64,000 nt of DNA from an uncultured Lachnospiraceae bacterium (GTDB lineage: Bacteria; Bacillota; Clostridia; Lachnospirales; Lachnospiraceae). The DNA is taken from assembly GCA_934320845.1 (NCBI GenBank), contig CAKRFU010000001.1:62001-126000 (forward strand). The letters run 5' to 3'. How positions within the stretch are numbered: the first letter of the stretch is position 1; every line of letters starts with the position of its first letter. Made by a program: the position numbers and the translations under genes. Below are positions 50,293-59,098 of this stretch, one piece after another. The notes below the pieces were generated by a model that was given only the letters and a program-made list of their open reading frames with translations, ran no database searches and was not told the origin of the DNA.

Positions 50293-50754
50293 TTACTCTG
50301 TCGGATAAGTAAACTCCATATTTGTCTGGTTTTCAAGCACCTCAAGATAAGTCCTGCACTCTTCTTTTGCAAGGTCTATATCAAGGTTTTCATAATGACC
50401 ACACTCTATTGCTGATTTTCCGAAAACATCTCCGTCATGCTCTATTGTCTGCTTAAGAATTTTCTTTGTAAGTTCAAAAACTTCCTTCGGCTCCATATCA
50501 CGGACAAGAAGATAAAATCCTGTCTGGCAGCCCATAGGTCCGAAATAAACAATCTTATCCGATACCTCAGAATTGCGTGCAAATGTAGCAAACATATGCT
50601 CAACAGAATGCATAACAGCATTGCTCATATAATCTCCTGCATTTGGTTTTCTTGTACGGAGATCGTATGTCACTACATCTCCGTCCTCTCTTGAAATGTA
50701 AAATCCAGGCACCAATACATTATGGTTAATTTCAAAACTTTTTATTCTCTGCAT
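50293..50754 (-). CDS. luxS: S-ribosylhomocysteine lyase
   Basis: This 153-aa metalloenzyme cleaves S-ribosylhomocysteine to homocysteine and 4,5-dihydroxypentane-2,3-dione. The metal ligands are in HSVEHMFATFAR (HxxEH, about 54-58) and IECGHYENLD (Cys). KSFEINHNVLVPGFYISR is the family N-terminus. GPMGCQTGFYLL also matches. Start at ATG with GGAGG upstream; a TATAAT -10 lies near 50812-50807. First gene of luxS-mtnN-cobW. Confidence 0.97.
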   Translation of the reverse strand: MQRIKSFEINHNVLVPGFYISREDGDVVTYDLRTRKPNAGDYMSNAVMHSVEHMFATFARNSEVSDKIVYFGPMGCQTGFYLLVRDMEPKEVFELTKKILKQTIEHDGDVFGKSAIECGHYENLDIDLAKEECRTYLEVLENQTNMEFTYPTE

Positions 50755-50917
50755 TATAACTTACCTCCGTTTATTATTTTCTATTCAATTCTTTCTAGTA
50801 TGATATTATACACATTTCGCATTAAAAATAAAGTTGAAAGAAAATATCTGCTTTTACTGTTTACACCTACGATGCAGCCATAAACATTTACCTTCCATCT
50901 ATCAGAACCTCTTTGTC

Positions 50918-51059
50918 ACAGTTTATAAAAAACATAAACTGTAACAGACTTTGGCAATGCTTCGCATTCTAAATTGCCAAAGTCCGAGCACAAATCCATG
51001 GAAAAAACGCGATGACCATTCCGTCATCGCATACAAGTTTGAACGATAGTTCAAACTTG
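50918..51059. repeat. Cluster of four perfect hairpins
   Basis: Four different perfect inverted repeats lie within 142 bp: ACAGTTTA arms at 50918/50935 (8 bp); GACTTTGGCAA arms at 50947/50974 (11 bp), with nested AATGC-TTC-GCATT; GCGATGAC arms at 51009/51023 (8 bp); CAAGTTTGAAC arms at 51034/51049 (11 bp). None is followed by a U-run. They interrupt the remnant AAA-ATPase gene. Confidence 0.85.
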
Positions 51060-51596
51060 AGCCATTAGCTGCTCCTTTACAGTCGCACCATGAGGCTAAA
51101 TTCTCTGGTGCCTTTTTTTCTGATGTATGTTTTCCTGAGTCAAATGAACTTAATATTTTTAGAGCAACATCGTTCATATATTCATTCATACTTTCTACAT
51201 CTCCATGCTCACACTTTCATAAAACTTCTTTTCATTTTCACTTAGCGTATCACCATCCAGTAAATATCTGTTTTCTTCATATAAATCTGATACTTTAATG
51301 CATATCTGCTGTCGTGTCACTTCAAATGTATTACCCTTTATCCCGGCAAAGCTAAGGAATATTACCGGATACATCCCCTGTAATTCACGATATTTCTCAT
51401 CTTTCCAAATATCAAGTCCCTCAAACAAGTCCCCCCTGCCCTCATACTTATTTGAAAAGAAACATTTTAGCATATCCATATTTAATGTCTTTCCAAAACG
51501 GCGTGGCCTTGTTATCAGTGTTACAGCATCCTGATTTTCCCACCACTCCTTTATAAATGCCGTTTTATCTACATAAAATGTATTTTTTTCACGCAT
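50923..51596 (-). pseudogene. Broken AAA-ATPase (PD-(D/E)XK-type) gene remnant
   Basis: The 5' part (51596-51195, 133 codons) encodes the N-terminus of a gut-bacterial AAA-ATPase family: FYVDKTAFIKEWWENQDAVTLITRPRRFGKTLNMDMLKCFF (Walker A RPRRFGKT). It then stops. In another frame the 3' remnant follows immediately: GDVESMNEYMNDVALKILSSFDSGKHTSEKKAPE, then, after about 33 foreign codons, FFHGFVLGL, both typical of the C-terminal part. Most of the ~500-aa protein (Walker B, the nuclease-like domain) is missing. An internal deletion, a frame change and an insertion of hairpin-rich DNA explain this. A non-functional relic is the simplest reading. Confidence 0.8.
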
Positions 51597-51731
51597 TGCT
51601 TCAAAACCTGAGTTCCTATTCCTATAACTCTTGCCATATACTCACTCCCTTTCCCATATTTATAGGCATATCCGCATATTTAATCAATTATATTCTAACA
51701 TTGATATTCCGGCGTGTAAAGTATGGGAATA

Positions 51732-51823
51732 AAAGAAAAACCGCTACAAAAACAGCTTTGTTATTGCTCACATCTACAGTGTGAACCGCAACATTTACGT
51801 TGGTTTTGTAACGATTTTTCTTT
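51732..51823 (-). terminator. Structured terminator-like element after the Pip gene
   Basis: Arms 51823-51804 and 51751-51732 form a 20-bp stem with wobbles. The 52-nt interior can form three small hairpins (CAACG-TAAA-TGTTG, TCACA-N7-TGTGA, AGC-N9-GCT), giving a cloverleaf-like fold. The 3' arm is U-rich (GGTTTTTCTTTTATT), so termination downstream of the minus-strand Pip gene is the likely role. Confidence 0.6.
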
Positions 51824-51860
51824 GTATCTTTATACTATGATGTAATTCTCTATTATATTA

Positions 51861-54638
51861 TTACGCAAGACCCTTTTCTTCAATAATATCATATATCGTC
51901 GGTTTATTAGAACCGATTCTCTTTGCTCTTATTGCAAACACACTTATCGTAAGTGCAGAAAATACTACCGCAAGCACTATCAATACCGTAAGTTCAGTCT
52001 GTATGCTCTGTCCTCCCGATATTGTGCTTCTGAATGCATCAACTGTGTATGTGAACGGCATGTATTTATGGATTGTCTCAACCATTTTTCCTGAGAGTTC
52101 TACCGGATATGTTCCCGCTGAACCTGCAAGCTGTGCTACCATAAATATAAGCATAATGAAGCTTCCAACCTTACCCATAAGGATATTGAAATAGTACATT
52201 ATAGACATAAATGCTACTGCAGCTATAGATGCTACTGCCATTGTCTTTAAATATTCTGTAGGCGTAAATCCGTTTATAAGATGAAGTGCCGTTACGACTA
52301 TCACACCCATAAGGATTGCAATTGGATATATAACAACCGCTTTACTTGCCCACCATGCCATTCCGCTTTTAAGCTTTCCTTTATAACTTGCGAGCGGATA
52401 CATAAGACAAAATGCAAGGCATCCTACCCAAAGTCCTACTGACATCATATATGCCGCCATCGCATGACCATTGTTCTTTACATTTGTGATTTCTTTTCCC
52501 TTTGTCTCTACCGGTGATGAAAACATATCTAGTGTTGCATCCGATGCATCATTTTCCCTGATTTCTTTTTCACCATCAGAAAGTGCGTTAGAAAGGGTCT
52601 TTGTTCCTTTCTTTAATGATGTAATGCCATCACCTAAAGTCACAGAACCATCCGCAAGTTTTCCTGAACCGTCCGCTATCTTATCTGCACCGTCAGAAAG
52701 CTTTTGTGCTCCATTTACAAGTGTGTCATTGTTTGACACAAGTTTTGAACTTCCTGCAAGAAGTTTCTCTACACCTGCCGTAAGTTCAGGTATTCCTGAT
52801 TCGAGTCCGCTTGCAAGCGTCTGATTTCCTTTGGCAAGTGTCTTTGTACCTGAATTTATCTTATCATTATAACCTGAAAGTTTCTTAAGTCCTTTGTCAA
52901 GTGTTGAAACACCTGCCGTATAAGTCTTAACTCCCTTCTTAAGTCCACTCTTTCCGCTGACACCTGTATCTAACGTATCAAGTCCGTTATCGACTGCTGT
53001 CATTCCTTCAATAAGACCTGATTTTCCATCCTTTTCCTGCGTCTGACCAAGTGCTGTCTGTACTGACTGCATACCTGTAAGAAGACTTGTTATAACATCT
53101 GATGAAGGCTCAAGAAGTTTATCTGCTCCTGCTGCAAGCTGTTTTACTGATGATTTCAATACAGTAACCTGTGCTCCCAAATCACTTGACGAAACTGCAG
53201 TGAGTGTAGTTCCCGATGATGTAAGTTCTTTACCGGATTCGGTAAGTTCACTTCCGGCTTTTGTCATATATCCTGCCGCATTTTCAGCAGAACTTCCCGA
53301 AGCATCATATAATGCTGACATAGCCTTATCGATATATGCTGCTTCTGCCTCTGAAAGACTTCCTGTCTTAGCTGCTGTAACTTTAAGTGCAGCAAGTGCC
53401 TTATACGCCTCGGTAACTTTCTCTGACGCCTGCTTAATATCGGCTCCTGCATTTACGACATGAGTAGAAGTATTCTTAACATTTCCACCTACTGATGTAA
53501 GCGAATTTGTAAGTCCTGACATATCAATTCCTGTATTGTCCTCACCGTCACCATTCACAGCCGTATTAAGTTTCTGGATATTCTCATTTAGTGTAACAAG
53601 AGAACCAGCGGCTGTTTTCATACTTGCAACATTCTCATCCGTAAGTGATGAAGCAAGTGAAGTTTTCATCTGGTTAAGTCCTGCTAAAATCTGTGTACTT
53701 CCTGATTTAAGACTCTTTACGCCTGTTGAAACTGTTCCGAGTGCATTATTCAACGTAGAATTATTGTCAGTAAGTTTTTTGGAGCCTTTACTTGCCGTCT
53801 TTACTCCTGCTGTATAATCTTTCAGACTGCTCTGCAATGTCTTTGAACCTTTTGCAAGTTTCTTTGAACCGCTTACTGCTGAACCTGACAATTTTGATAC
53901 ACCATCATTCAATGTATTCATTCCGCTGTCAACCTGTGAAACCCCGTCTGTATAAGTCTTAAGACCTTCTGTCAATGTCTCACTTCCATCTTTAAAAGTG
54001 ATTGTACTGCTTGCAAGTTTTTTAAGATTTTTAGTAATCTTTTTATTGCCTTTTACAAGCTTTTCCTCACCGTTGATAAGTTTATCCGTTCCGTCAACGG
54101 CATCCGAAAATCCATCTGCTACATCAGAAAGACTGTCAAAAACCGTTTCCGCATAAGTACGTGTAACTTCTTCTGATATGTTCTTTCGTATCTCCTTTAT
54201 CGCAGATTCACTCATTTTCATTGCGATATAATTTTTTCCCGGATTGGTCTTATAATCGAGAACCATCTTCTCAGGCTTAGAGTCCATAAGAGTCGATGCA
54301 TTTTTTGAAAAATCTTTAGGAATAGTTATAATCATGTAGTAAGTTCCATTCTTAAGACCGTTCTGTGCAACATCGGCATCAACAATATTAAATGCCATTG
54401 AATCATTGTCTTTAAGATTATCCGTAAGTTTTTTTCCAACATCCAGTGTCTTTCCTTTGTACTTAACTGATTCATCCTCATTTACAACCGCTACAGGCAG
54501 ATCAGAAACCTTTCCATACGGATCCCACATGGATGCAAGAAACAAACATGCGTAGATAGAAGGAATCAGCAAAATCGCAATAACTACCAGAAGAAGCAGT
54601 TTATTGCGAAACAAGGATTTAAATTCTTCTTTTATCAT
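51861..54638 (-). CDS. YhgE/Pip-type membrane protein
   Basis: This 925-aa protein has an N-terminal membrane helix (NKLLLLVVIAILLIPSIYACLFLASMWDPYGKVSDLPVAVVN-type signature, shown in parts: SIYACLFLASMWDPYG, LPVAVVNEDE). A very long extracytoplasmic region (about 170-700) of near-heptad repeats follows (variants of LxxGxxxLxxGxxxL, with GADKIADGSGKLADGS). Five to six C-terminal helices (about 715-925) are of ABC-2 type. The family includes phage-infection protein Pip and YhgE and resembles EsaA of type VII secretion. The start has GGAGG 5 bases upstream; a 36-codon upstream extension was rejected. No type VII genes are nearby. Confidence 0.9.
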   Translation of the reverse strand: MIKEEFKSLFRNKLLLLVVIAILLIPSIYACLFLASMWDPYGKVSDLPVAVVNEDESVKYKGKTLDVGKKLTDNLKDNDSMAFNIVDADVAQNGLKNGTYYMIITIPKDFSKNASTLMDSKPEKMVLDYKTNPGKNYIAMKMSESAIKEIRKNISEEVTRTYAETVFDSLSDVADGFSDAVDGTDKLINGEEKLVKGNKKITKNLKKLASSTITFKDGSETLTEGLKTYTDGVSQVDSGMNTLNDGVSKLSGSAVSGSKKLAKGSKTLQSSLKDYTAGVKTASKGSKKLTDNNSTLNNALGTVSTGVKSLKSGSTQILAGLNQMKTSLASSLTDENVASMKTAAGSLVTLNENIQKLNTAVNGDGEDNTGIDMSGLTNSLTSVGGNVKNTSTHVVNAGADIKQASEKVTEAYKALAALKVTAAKTGSLSEAEAAYIDKAMSALYDASGSSAENAAGYMTKAGSELTESGKELTSSGTTLTAVSSSDLGAQVTVLKSSVKQLAAGADKLLEPSSDVITSLLTGMQSVQTALGQTQEKDGKSGLIEGMTAVDNGLDTLDTGVSGKSGLKKGVKTYTAGVSTLDKGLKKLSGYNDKINSGTKTLAKGNQTLASGLESGIPELTAGVEKLLAGSSKLVSNNDTLVNGAQKLSDGADKIADGSGKLADGSVTLGDGITSLKKGTKTLSNALSDGEKEIRENDASDATLDMFSSPVETKGKEITNVKNNGHAMAAYMMSVGLWVGCLAFCLMYPLASYKGKLKSGMAWWASKAVVIYPIAILMGVIVVTALHLINGFTPTEYLKTMAVASIAAVAFMSIMYYFNILMGKVGSFIMLIFMVAQLAGSAGTYPVELSGKMVETIHKYMPFTYTVDAFRSTISGGQSIQTELTVLIVLAVVFSALTISVFAIRAKRIGSNKPTIYDIIEEKGLA

Positions 54639-54831
54639 GTTGACCTCCATTTTATTTTTTATTCCCAGCATTTTTATGTATAAATTCTGAGAATGTCCTA
54701 TCAGATATATAATGCTGACACATAAATAACACATAATGACTAACATTATACATATATTTTTTAATTATGCATTATAATATTTGAATGTTTATAAAAAATT
54801 TACAATTTTTACAATTTACGCTTCTATAACC

Positions 54832-54865
54832 AAAAAGGACACCACACTGTCCTGTGCGATGTCCT
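54832..54865 (-). terminator. Terminator of the opt-pqqD operon
   Basis: On the minus strand AGGACATCGCACA...GTGTGGTGTCCT forms a ~12-bp stem with one G-U pair, followed by TTTTTGG, 7 bases after the PqqD-like gene stop. Confidence 0.8.
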
Positions 54866-54871
54866 CTGTAA

Positions 54872-55225
54872 TTATTTTAATACCACAAATTTATTCATTT
54901 CGAGTGTCGAAAAAAACGTTATAACTCTTTTGAGCATATCATTTTCTTCATTCGGAAACGCTTCGTTCATTTTCCCTACTATATCATATATCGTTCTTTC
55001 TCCGTCTATGTTTTTCCACACAACCGAACCATATTTATCAAGTTTAATATGACTGACTGCCGGCTTATGAAAGAATTTCTGCGCTATCCTCGCATAAAAG
55101 CCTTTATGCGGCATATCGACTTCAACGATTCCGTCGTCAAGTTCTCTCCACTCATGATTTTCTGCTATATGTGGTATTTTATCCATATAATTTCCTGAAA
55201 CAACTTTAGCTTTTGGCTTTCGCAT
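54872..55225 (-). CDS. PqqD-like protein next to an OPT transporter
   Basis: This 117-aa protein has an N-terminal ~65-residue extension (WRELDDGIVEVDMPHKGFYARIAQKFFHKP). A PqqD-like unit follows: HIKLDKYGSVVWKNIDGERTIYDIVGKMNEAFPNEENDMLKRVITFFSTLEMNKFVVL. PqqD domains bind leader peptides for radical SAM enzymes. It begins 18 bases after the OPT transporter gene and ends at a terminator, so the pair forms a unit without any modification enzyme nearby. A role in peptide recognition linked to oligopeptide uptake is a guess; an alternative is that the fold serves another purpose here. Confidence 0.8.
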   Translation of the reverse strand: MRKPKAKVVSGNYMDKIPHIAENHEWRELDDGIVEVDMPHKGFYARIAQKFFHKPAVSHIKLDKYGSVVWKNIDGERTIYDIVGKMNEAFPNEENDMLKRVITFFSTLEMNKFVVLK

Positions 55226-55243
55226 TAACTTCCGCCTTTCTTT

Positions 55244-57148
55244 TTAAGCCTTCTTAATTTTCTTTGTTGCAGCATATAAGAGTGATGCACAAAGAAGTAC
55301 AAAGAATACTACGCTTCCGCCCTGTCCAAGATTGATTCCGTAGTTTCCAAGATTAATCTTGTCTGCTACACCTACTACAGTAAGAATTGCAAGTAATATA
55401 CCTACAAGACCCTCACCGGCAATAAGTCCTGATGAATAAAGAATACCTTTACTGTCATCCTCTTTAATTTCTTCCTCAGTTTTATTCTTACGTTTTGTAA
55501 CAATAAGTTTGATAAGTCCTCCAACCATAATAGGTGTTGAAAGATAAATCGGAAGATATAAACCGATTGCAAATGGAAGCACCGGAATTCCGATAACTTC
55601 TACCATAAGTGCAAGGAATACACCGATAAATACAAGATTCCAAGGAAGATTTCCTTCCATAACTCCCTCAGTGACCATCTTCATAAGTGTTGCCTGTGGA
55701 GCAGGAAGTTTGTCTGTACCGAATGTCCACGCAGAATCAAGAAGCATAAGAACTCCTGAAATTGCAAGACCTGCACAGATAGCACCGATAAGTTCGCCTA
55801 TCTGCTGACGGTAAGGTGTTGCACCTACGATATAACCTGTCTTTAAATCCTGTGAAGTATCTCCTGCCATTGCTGCAATGATACAAATTACCGTACCGAT
55901 GCAAATAGCCATTGTCATACCCTGGATACCTGTTTTTCCTGTTGCCTTAAGAATGATTGTTGCAATAAGAAGCGTTGCAATAGCCATTCCTGATACAGGG
56001 TTGTTTGATGAACCAACAAGACCAACCATGCGTGATGATACTGTTGCAAAGAAGAAACCAAATATAATTATGATAATAGCTGCAACAATGCTGATTGGCA
56101 CTGATGGAATTGCAACAAGTGCAAGTGCAACCAAAACAACAACTACTATACCCCATTTGATAGAAAGGTCTTTCTCTGTACGAAGATCTCCGCCTTTATG
56201 TCCGATACCGCCAAGTGCCTTCTTAAATGTTCTTACAATAAGAGGAAGCGACTTGATAAGACTAAGAATACCACCACATGCCACTGCGCCTGCACCGATA
56301 TATCTTACATAACTGCTCCAAAGTTCTGCGGGAGCCATATCTGCTATTGCTTTTGTAGCAGGGAATAAAATAGCACTATCTCCGCCCAATGCACCTATTG
56401 TGTGCATAAGAGGCATGATAACGAACCAGCCTACAATCGCACCGCCAAACATGTATGACGCAACTCTTGAACCACAGATATAACCTACACCGATAAGAGC
56501 AGGTAAAACGTCAAGACCAAATGCAGAACCCTTATAAACTGATATATCCCAGCTTATCTCTGATGGGAATAAAATAAGTCCGTCTGTTACAAACTTGTAC
56601 AATGCAGAGATTCCAAGACCTGAGAATACAAGTTTTGATTTGCTTCCGCCCTCTTCGCCTGCAAGAAGAACCTCAGCACATGCTGTTCCCTCAGGGAATG
56701 GAAGATTTCCATGTTCTTCAACAATAAGTGCTGTACGAAGCGGAATCATAAATAATGTTCCTATCACACCACCTGCAACGGCAAGTGCAGCAATTGTGAA
56801 AAATGAAGGCATCTGGATAGATGAATCTTCTCTTGCCCACATATAAAGTGCAGGAAGTGTAAAAATGGCACCTGCGGCTAATGATTCACCTGCTGAACCA
56901 ATAGTCTGAACCATATTATTTTCAAGAATCGAATCTTTCTTTAAAATAAAACGAATGACACCCATTGAAATAACTGCTGCCGGTATAGATGCCGATACCG
57001 TCATACCTACTCTAAGTCCGAGGTAAGCATTTGCAGCTCCAAATACTACCGCCAGGATTATACCTAAAATAAGGGCTGTCGGTGTAAACTCAGGCATGAC
57101 CTTGTCCGATGGGATAAACGGCTTAAAGTCATTTTTTTCTTTGCTCAT
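55244..57148 (-). CDS. OPT-family oligopeptide transporter
   Basis: This 634-aa polytopic membrane protein has about 14-16 helices. The N-terminal TPTALILGIILAVVFGAANAYLGLRVGMTVSASIPAAVI region is the family signature. Further features are NNMVQTIGSAGESLAAGAIFTLPALYMW, LPFPEGTACAEVL and GDTSQDLKTGYIVGATP. Members take up peptides or metal-chelates by proton-coupled transport. The length and motifs match bacterial OPT proteins. It is coupled to the PqqD-like gene downstream. A GGAGA-type site precedes the ATG. Confidence 0.93.
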   Translation of the reverse strand: MSKEKNDFKPFIPSDKVMPEFTPTALILGIILAVVFGAANAYLGLRVGMTVSASIPAAVISMGVIRFILKKDSILENNMVQTIGSAGESLAAGAIFTLPALYMWAREDSSIQMPSFFTIAALAVAGGVIGTLFMIPLRTALIVEEHGNLPFPEGTACAEVLLAGEEGGSKSKLVFSGLGISALYKFVTDGLILFPSEISWDISVYKGSAFGLDVLPALIGVGYICGSRVASYMFGGAIVGWFVIMPLMHTIGALGGDSAILFPATKAIADMAPAELWSSYVRYIGAGAVACGGILSLIKSLPLIVRTFKKALGGIGHKGGDLRTEKDLSIKWGIVVVVLVALALVAIPSVPISIVAAIIIIIFGFFFATVSSRMVGLVGSSNNPVSGMAIATLLIATIILKATGKTGIQGMTMAICIGTVICIIAAMAGDTSQDLKTGYIVGATPYRQQIGELIGAICAGLAISGVLMLLDSAWTFGTDKLPAPQATLMKMVTEGVMEGNLPWNLVFIGVFLALMVEVIGIPVLPFAIGLYLPIYLSTPIMVGGLIKLIVTKRKNKTEEEIKEDDSKGILYSSGLIAGEGLVGILLAILTVVGVADKINLGNYGINLGQGGSVVFFVLLCASLLYAATKKIKKA

Positions 57149-57335
57149 AAAAAAGTCTCCTTTTCCTTTTGTATAATAAAATTAAACTGCTTCTGACTGT
57201 AAAAATCACACCATTGCAAGGTAAAAACAGTGCAACAAAAAACATTATATATATGACCTCCCAGCATCATATATACAATACAGTCAGATTATAATTATAT
57301 AATATCATACAGCTATTTACAATAGCATATTTTTG

Positions 57336-57833
57336 TCAATTTTTTATGATTTTCCAACATTCTGACAGTTTTTCCAAATTGTAAGCTGCATTTGCCGGAC
57401 TTGTAGACGGAAGTTTAATTATCTCCATGCCAGTCTTTTCATATTGATACTTCATATACAGTTCATAAGCTTTTCCACCATTTGCATATACTCTGTCAAC
57501 TGCCGTATTATTTAATATCACAGACAAATCAGCTGGTTTTACATTCTTTATTGAACTGTCACTTGAACCGATAATGTCACATTCAGAGATTACATCCCAT
57601 ACAGCTATATTATTTCTTAGCAGCATATCTTTTTTCTGATCTATGGTCTTTGGCAGGCTTTCCTCATCACACAGCCTTGCAATCAGTTTCCAAAACCTGT
57701 TCTGCGGATGACCATAATAAAAATTGTTTTCTCTCGATTTAACAGAAGGAAGTGTACCAAGAATCAATATCTTTGAATTTTGATCAAAAACCGGCTCAAA
57801 CTCATGTTTTATATGTGTATATTCACTGTTCAT
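57336..57833 (-). CDS. DNA-deoxyinosine (hypoxanthine/uracil) glycosylase
   Basis: This 165-aa protein is of the uracil-DNA glycosylase superfamily, family 6. ILILGTLPSVKSRENNFYYGHPQNRFWKLIA is the characteristic first motif; the N in HPQNRFW is the diagnostic feature. AVWDVISEC and LPSTSPANAAYNLEKLSECWK complete the fold (the second loop is normally LPSTSPA). It removes deaminated bases, mainly hypoxanthine, from DNA. Single gene; the stretch 57149-57335 upstream of it holds no gene. Confidence 0.88.
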   Translation of the reverse strand: MNSEYTHIKHEFEPVFDQNSKILILGTLPSVKSRENNFYYGHPQNRFWKLIARLCDEESLPKTIDQKKDMLLRNNIAVWDVISECDIIGSSDSSIKNVKPADLSVILNNTAVDRVYANGGKAYELYMKYQYEKTGMEIIKLPSTSPANAAYNLEKLSECWKIIKN

Positions 57834-57887
57834 ATCTGCTTACTCCTCTTATTATGTTAATGCCTAATCTTTTTCTGCAAAACTTTT

Positions 57888-59093
57888 TTACTGCTGCTTA
57901 TCATTCTCTTTAATTATTTTTCTAAGTTTTGCGGCATTTTCGGAAGATAATTTTAATGCAGTTCCCGGTTTATACTGTGGCTCAACATAGACCCTTGTAT
58001 CTTTTTCTTCAAAAACTATACCGAACACACAAAGCTCACCCGCATTATTCTCAACTGCAAAATAATAACATTTTTGAGGCTCGGCAGCACCAAACCACAA
58101 CTGACCGGATGTATCTCCCACACTCTCCATTTCAATGCTGCTTTCTTTTGTGAGAAGTTCGTAAAGTTCACTCTTTGATTCGTCTGATGTCCATACTGCA
58201 ATTCTTTTATCAAAATTATCTTTTGATTTTACTCTGACTCTTTCAAGCATTATTTCCCGTATGTCATCTGCATTTTTTATGTCCATTATATTTTCCAAAA
58301 ATTCACCTGTAGAAATTGATTTCTTTTCATTAACTTTTTTATCTGCTATTATATCATGGTCTTTTAAACTTTCAAATCCCACACATTTTCCCATATACAT
58401 ATCATCCGATTTGTTTTTATATACAATAAACTTTCTACTTTTACGCCCACCTATAAAATATATATTCCCAACAGAATACTTACTGTCATCCGAAGCGTTT
58501 TCTAAAAATGGTGTCAGCTTTTCAGTATCAGCTGCCTTTTTTAGTTCCACTCCTTTATCCGTAAGTTTTTTTACCTCCTCGTCATTTAACAGGTACATAC
58601 TATACAAATAACCGCTTTTATCATAATTCTTTGTGTTTACATAAACCGCCGTATTCCGGCTGTTGTAATAATCTTTAAGCTGCGTTCCTTCATCAGACAG
58701 ACTTGTTTCTCCGCCTATTATGGCATTCAAATTATTATTGCTTTGATTTATATCATAACGTGTTTTTGCCTTCTTACATACACTCTCCAATATACTTGTC
58801 TGCCATGCCTGCTTTCTACTGCCCATATATCTGTATCCAGCAATACATCCCACAATCAGAACCATACATATAACAGCAATACATATAATATGCGCTTTTG
58901 AACGTGGATTTTTTATCGGAAGTTTTTTTATGACTTTATATATCTTATCTTCAAACACCTTGTCATCACTATATTCAAAACCGAAATCTTCCATTGAACT
59001 TTCCAAATCTTTATCACTGTAAATTTTAAATGCCTTTCTTATTAACTCATCGCCGCCGTCGAATTTCTTTTTATTTATTCCATGTACGCCCAT
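57888..59093 (-). CDS. Putative anti-sigma factor, single-pass membrane protein
   Basis: This 401-aa protein has a cytoplasmic N-terminus of about 75 residues (GGDELIRKAFKIYSDKDLESSMEDFGFEYSDDK), one membrane helix (about 85-105, AHIICIAVICMVLIVGCIAGY) and a ~295-residue extracytoplasmic domain with no named match. It begins 5 bases after the ECF sigma gene, the usual arrangement of sigma/anti-sigma pairs. The ATG with GGAG 8 bases upstream was chosen over a GTG three codons earlier. The N-terminal zinc motif (HxxxCxxC) of ZAS anti-sigmas is absent. Confidence 0.75.
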   Translation of the reverse strand: MGVHGINKKKFDGGDELIRKAFKIYSDKDLESSMEDFGFEYSDDKVFEDKIYKVIKKLPIKNPRSKAHIICIAVICMVLIVGCIAGYRYMGSRKQAWQTSILESVCKKAKTRYDINQSNNNLNAIIGGETSLSDEGTQLKDYYNSRNTAVYVNTKNYDKSGYLYSMYLLNDEEVKKLTDKGVELKKAADTEKLTPFLENASDDSKYSVGNIYFIGGRKSRKFIVYKNKSDDMYMGKCVGFESLKDHDIIADKKVNEKKSISTGEFLENIMDIKNADDIREIMLERVRVKSKDNFDKRIAVWTSDESKSELYELLTKESSIEMESVGDTSGQLWFGAAEPQKCYYFAVENNAGELCVFGIVFEEKDTRVYVEPQYKPGTALKLSSENAAKLRKIIKENDKQQ

Positions 59094-59098
59094 AGTAA

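Noticed and set aside
50918..51059. Hairpin array considered as a CRISPR array
   Set aside because: The four repeats differ from each other in sequence and spacing, and there are no cas genes.
51732..51823. Cloverleaf considered as a tRNA or integron attC site
   Set aside because: No acceptor-stem length, anticodon loop or T-loop consensus, and no GTTRRRY-type core with an adjacent cassette; a terminator-like element is simpler.
53200..53817. Long plus-strand frames opposite the Pip-type gene
   Set aside because: They mirror the biased, repetitive Leu/Gly/Ser/Lys codons of the heptad-like region on the minus strand and have no ribosome binding sites.
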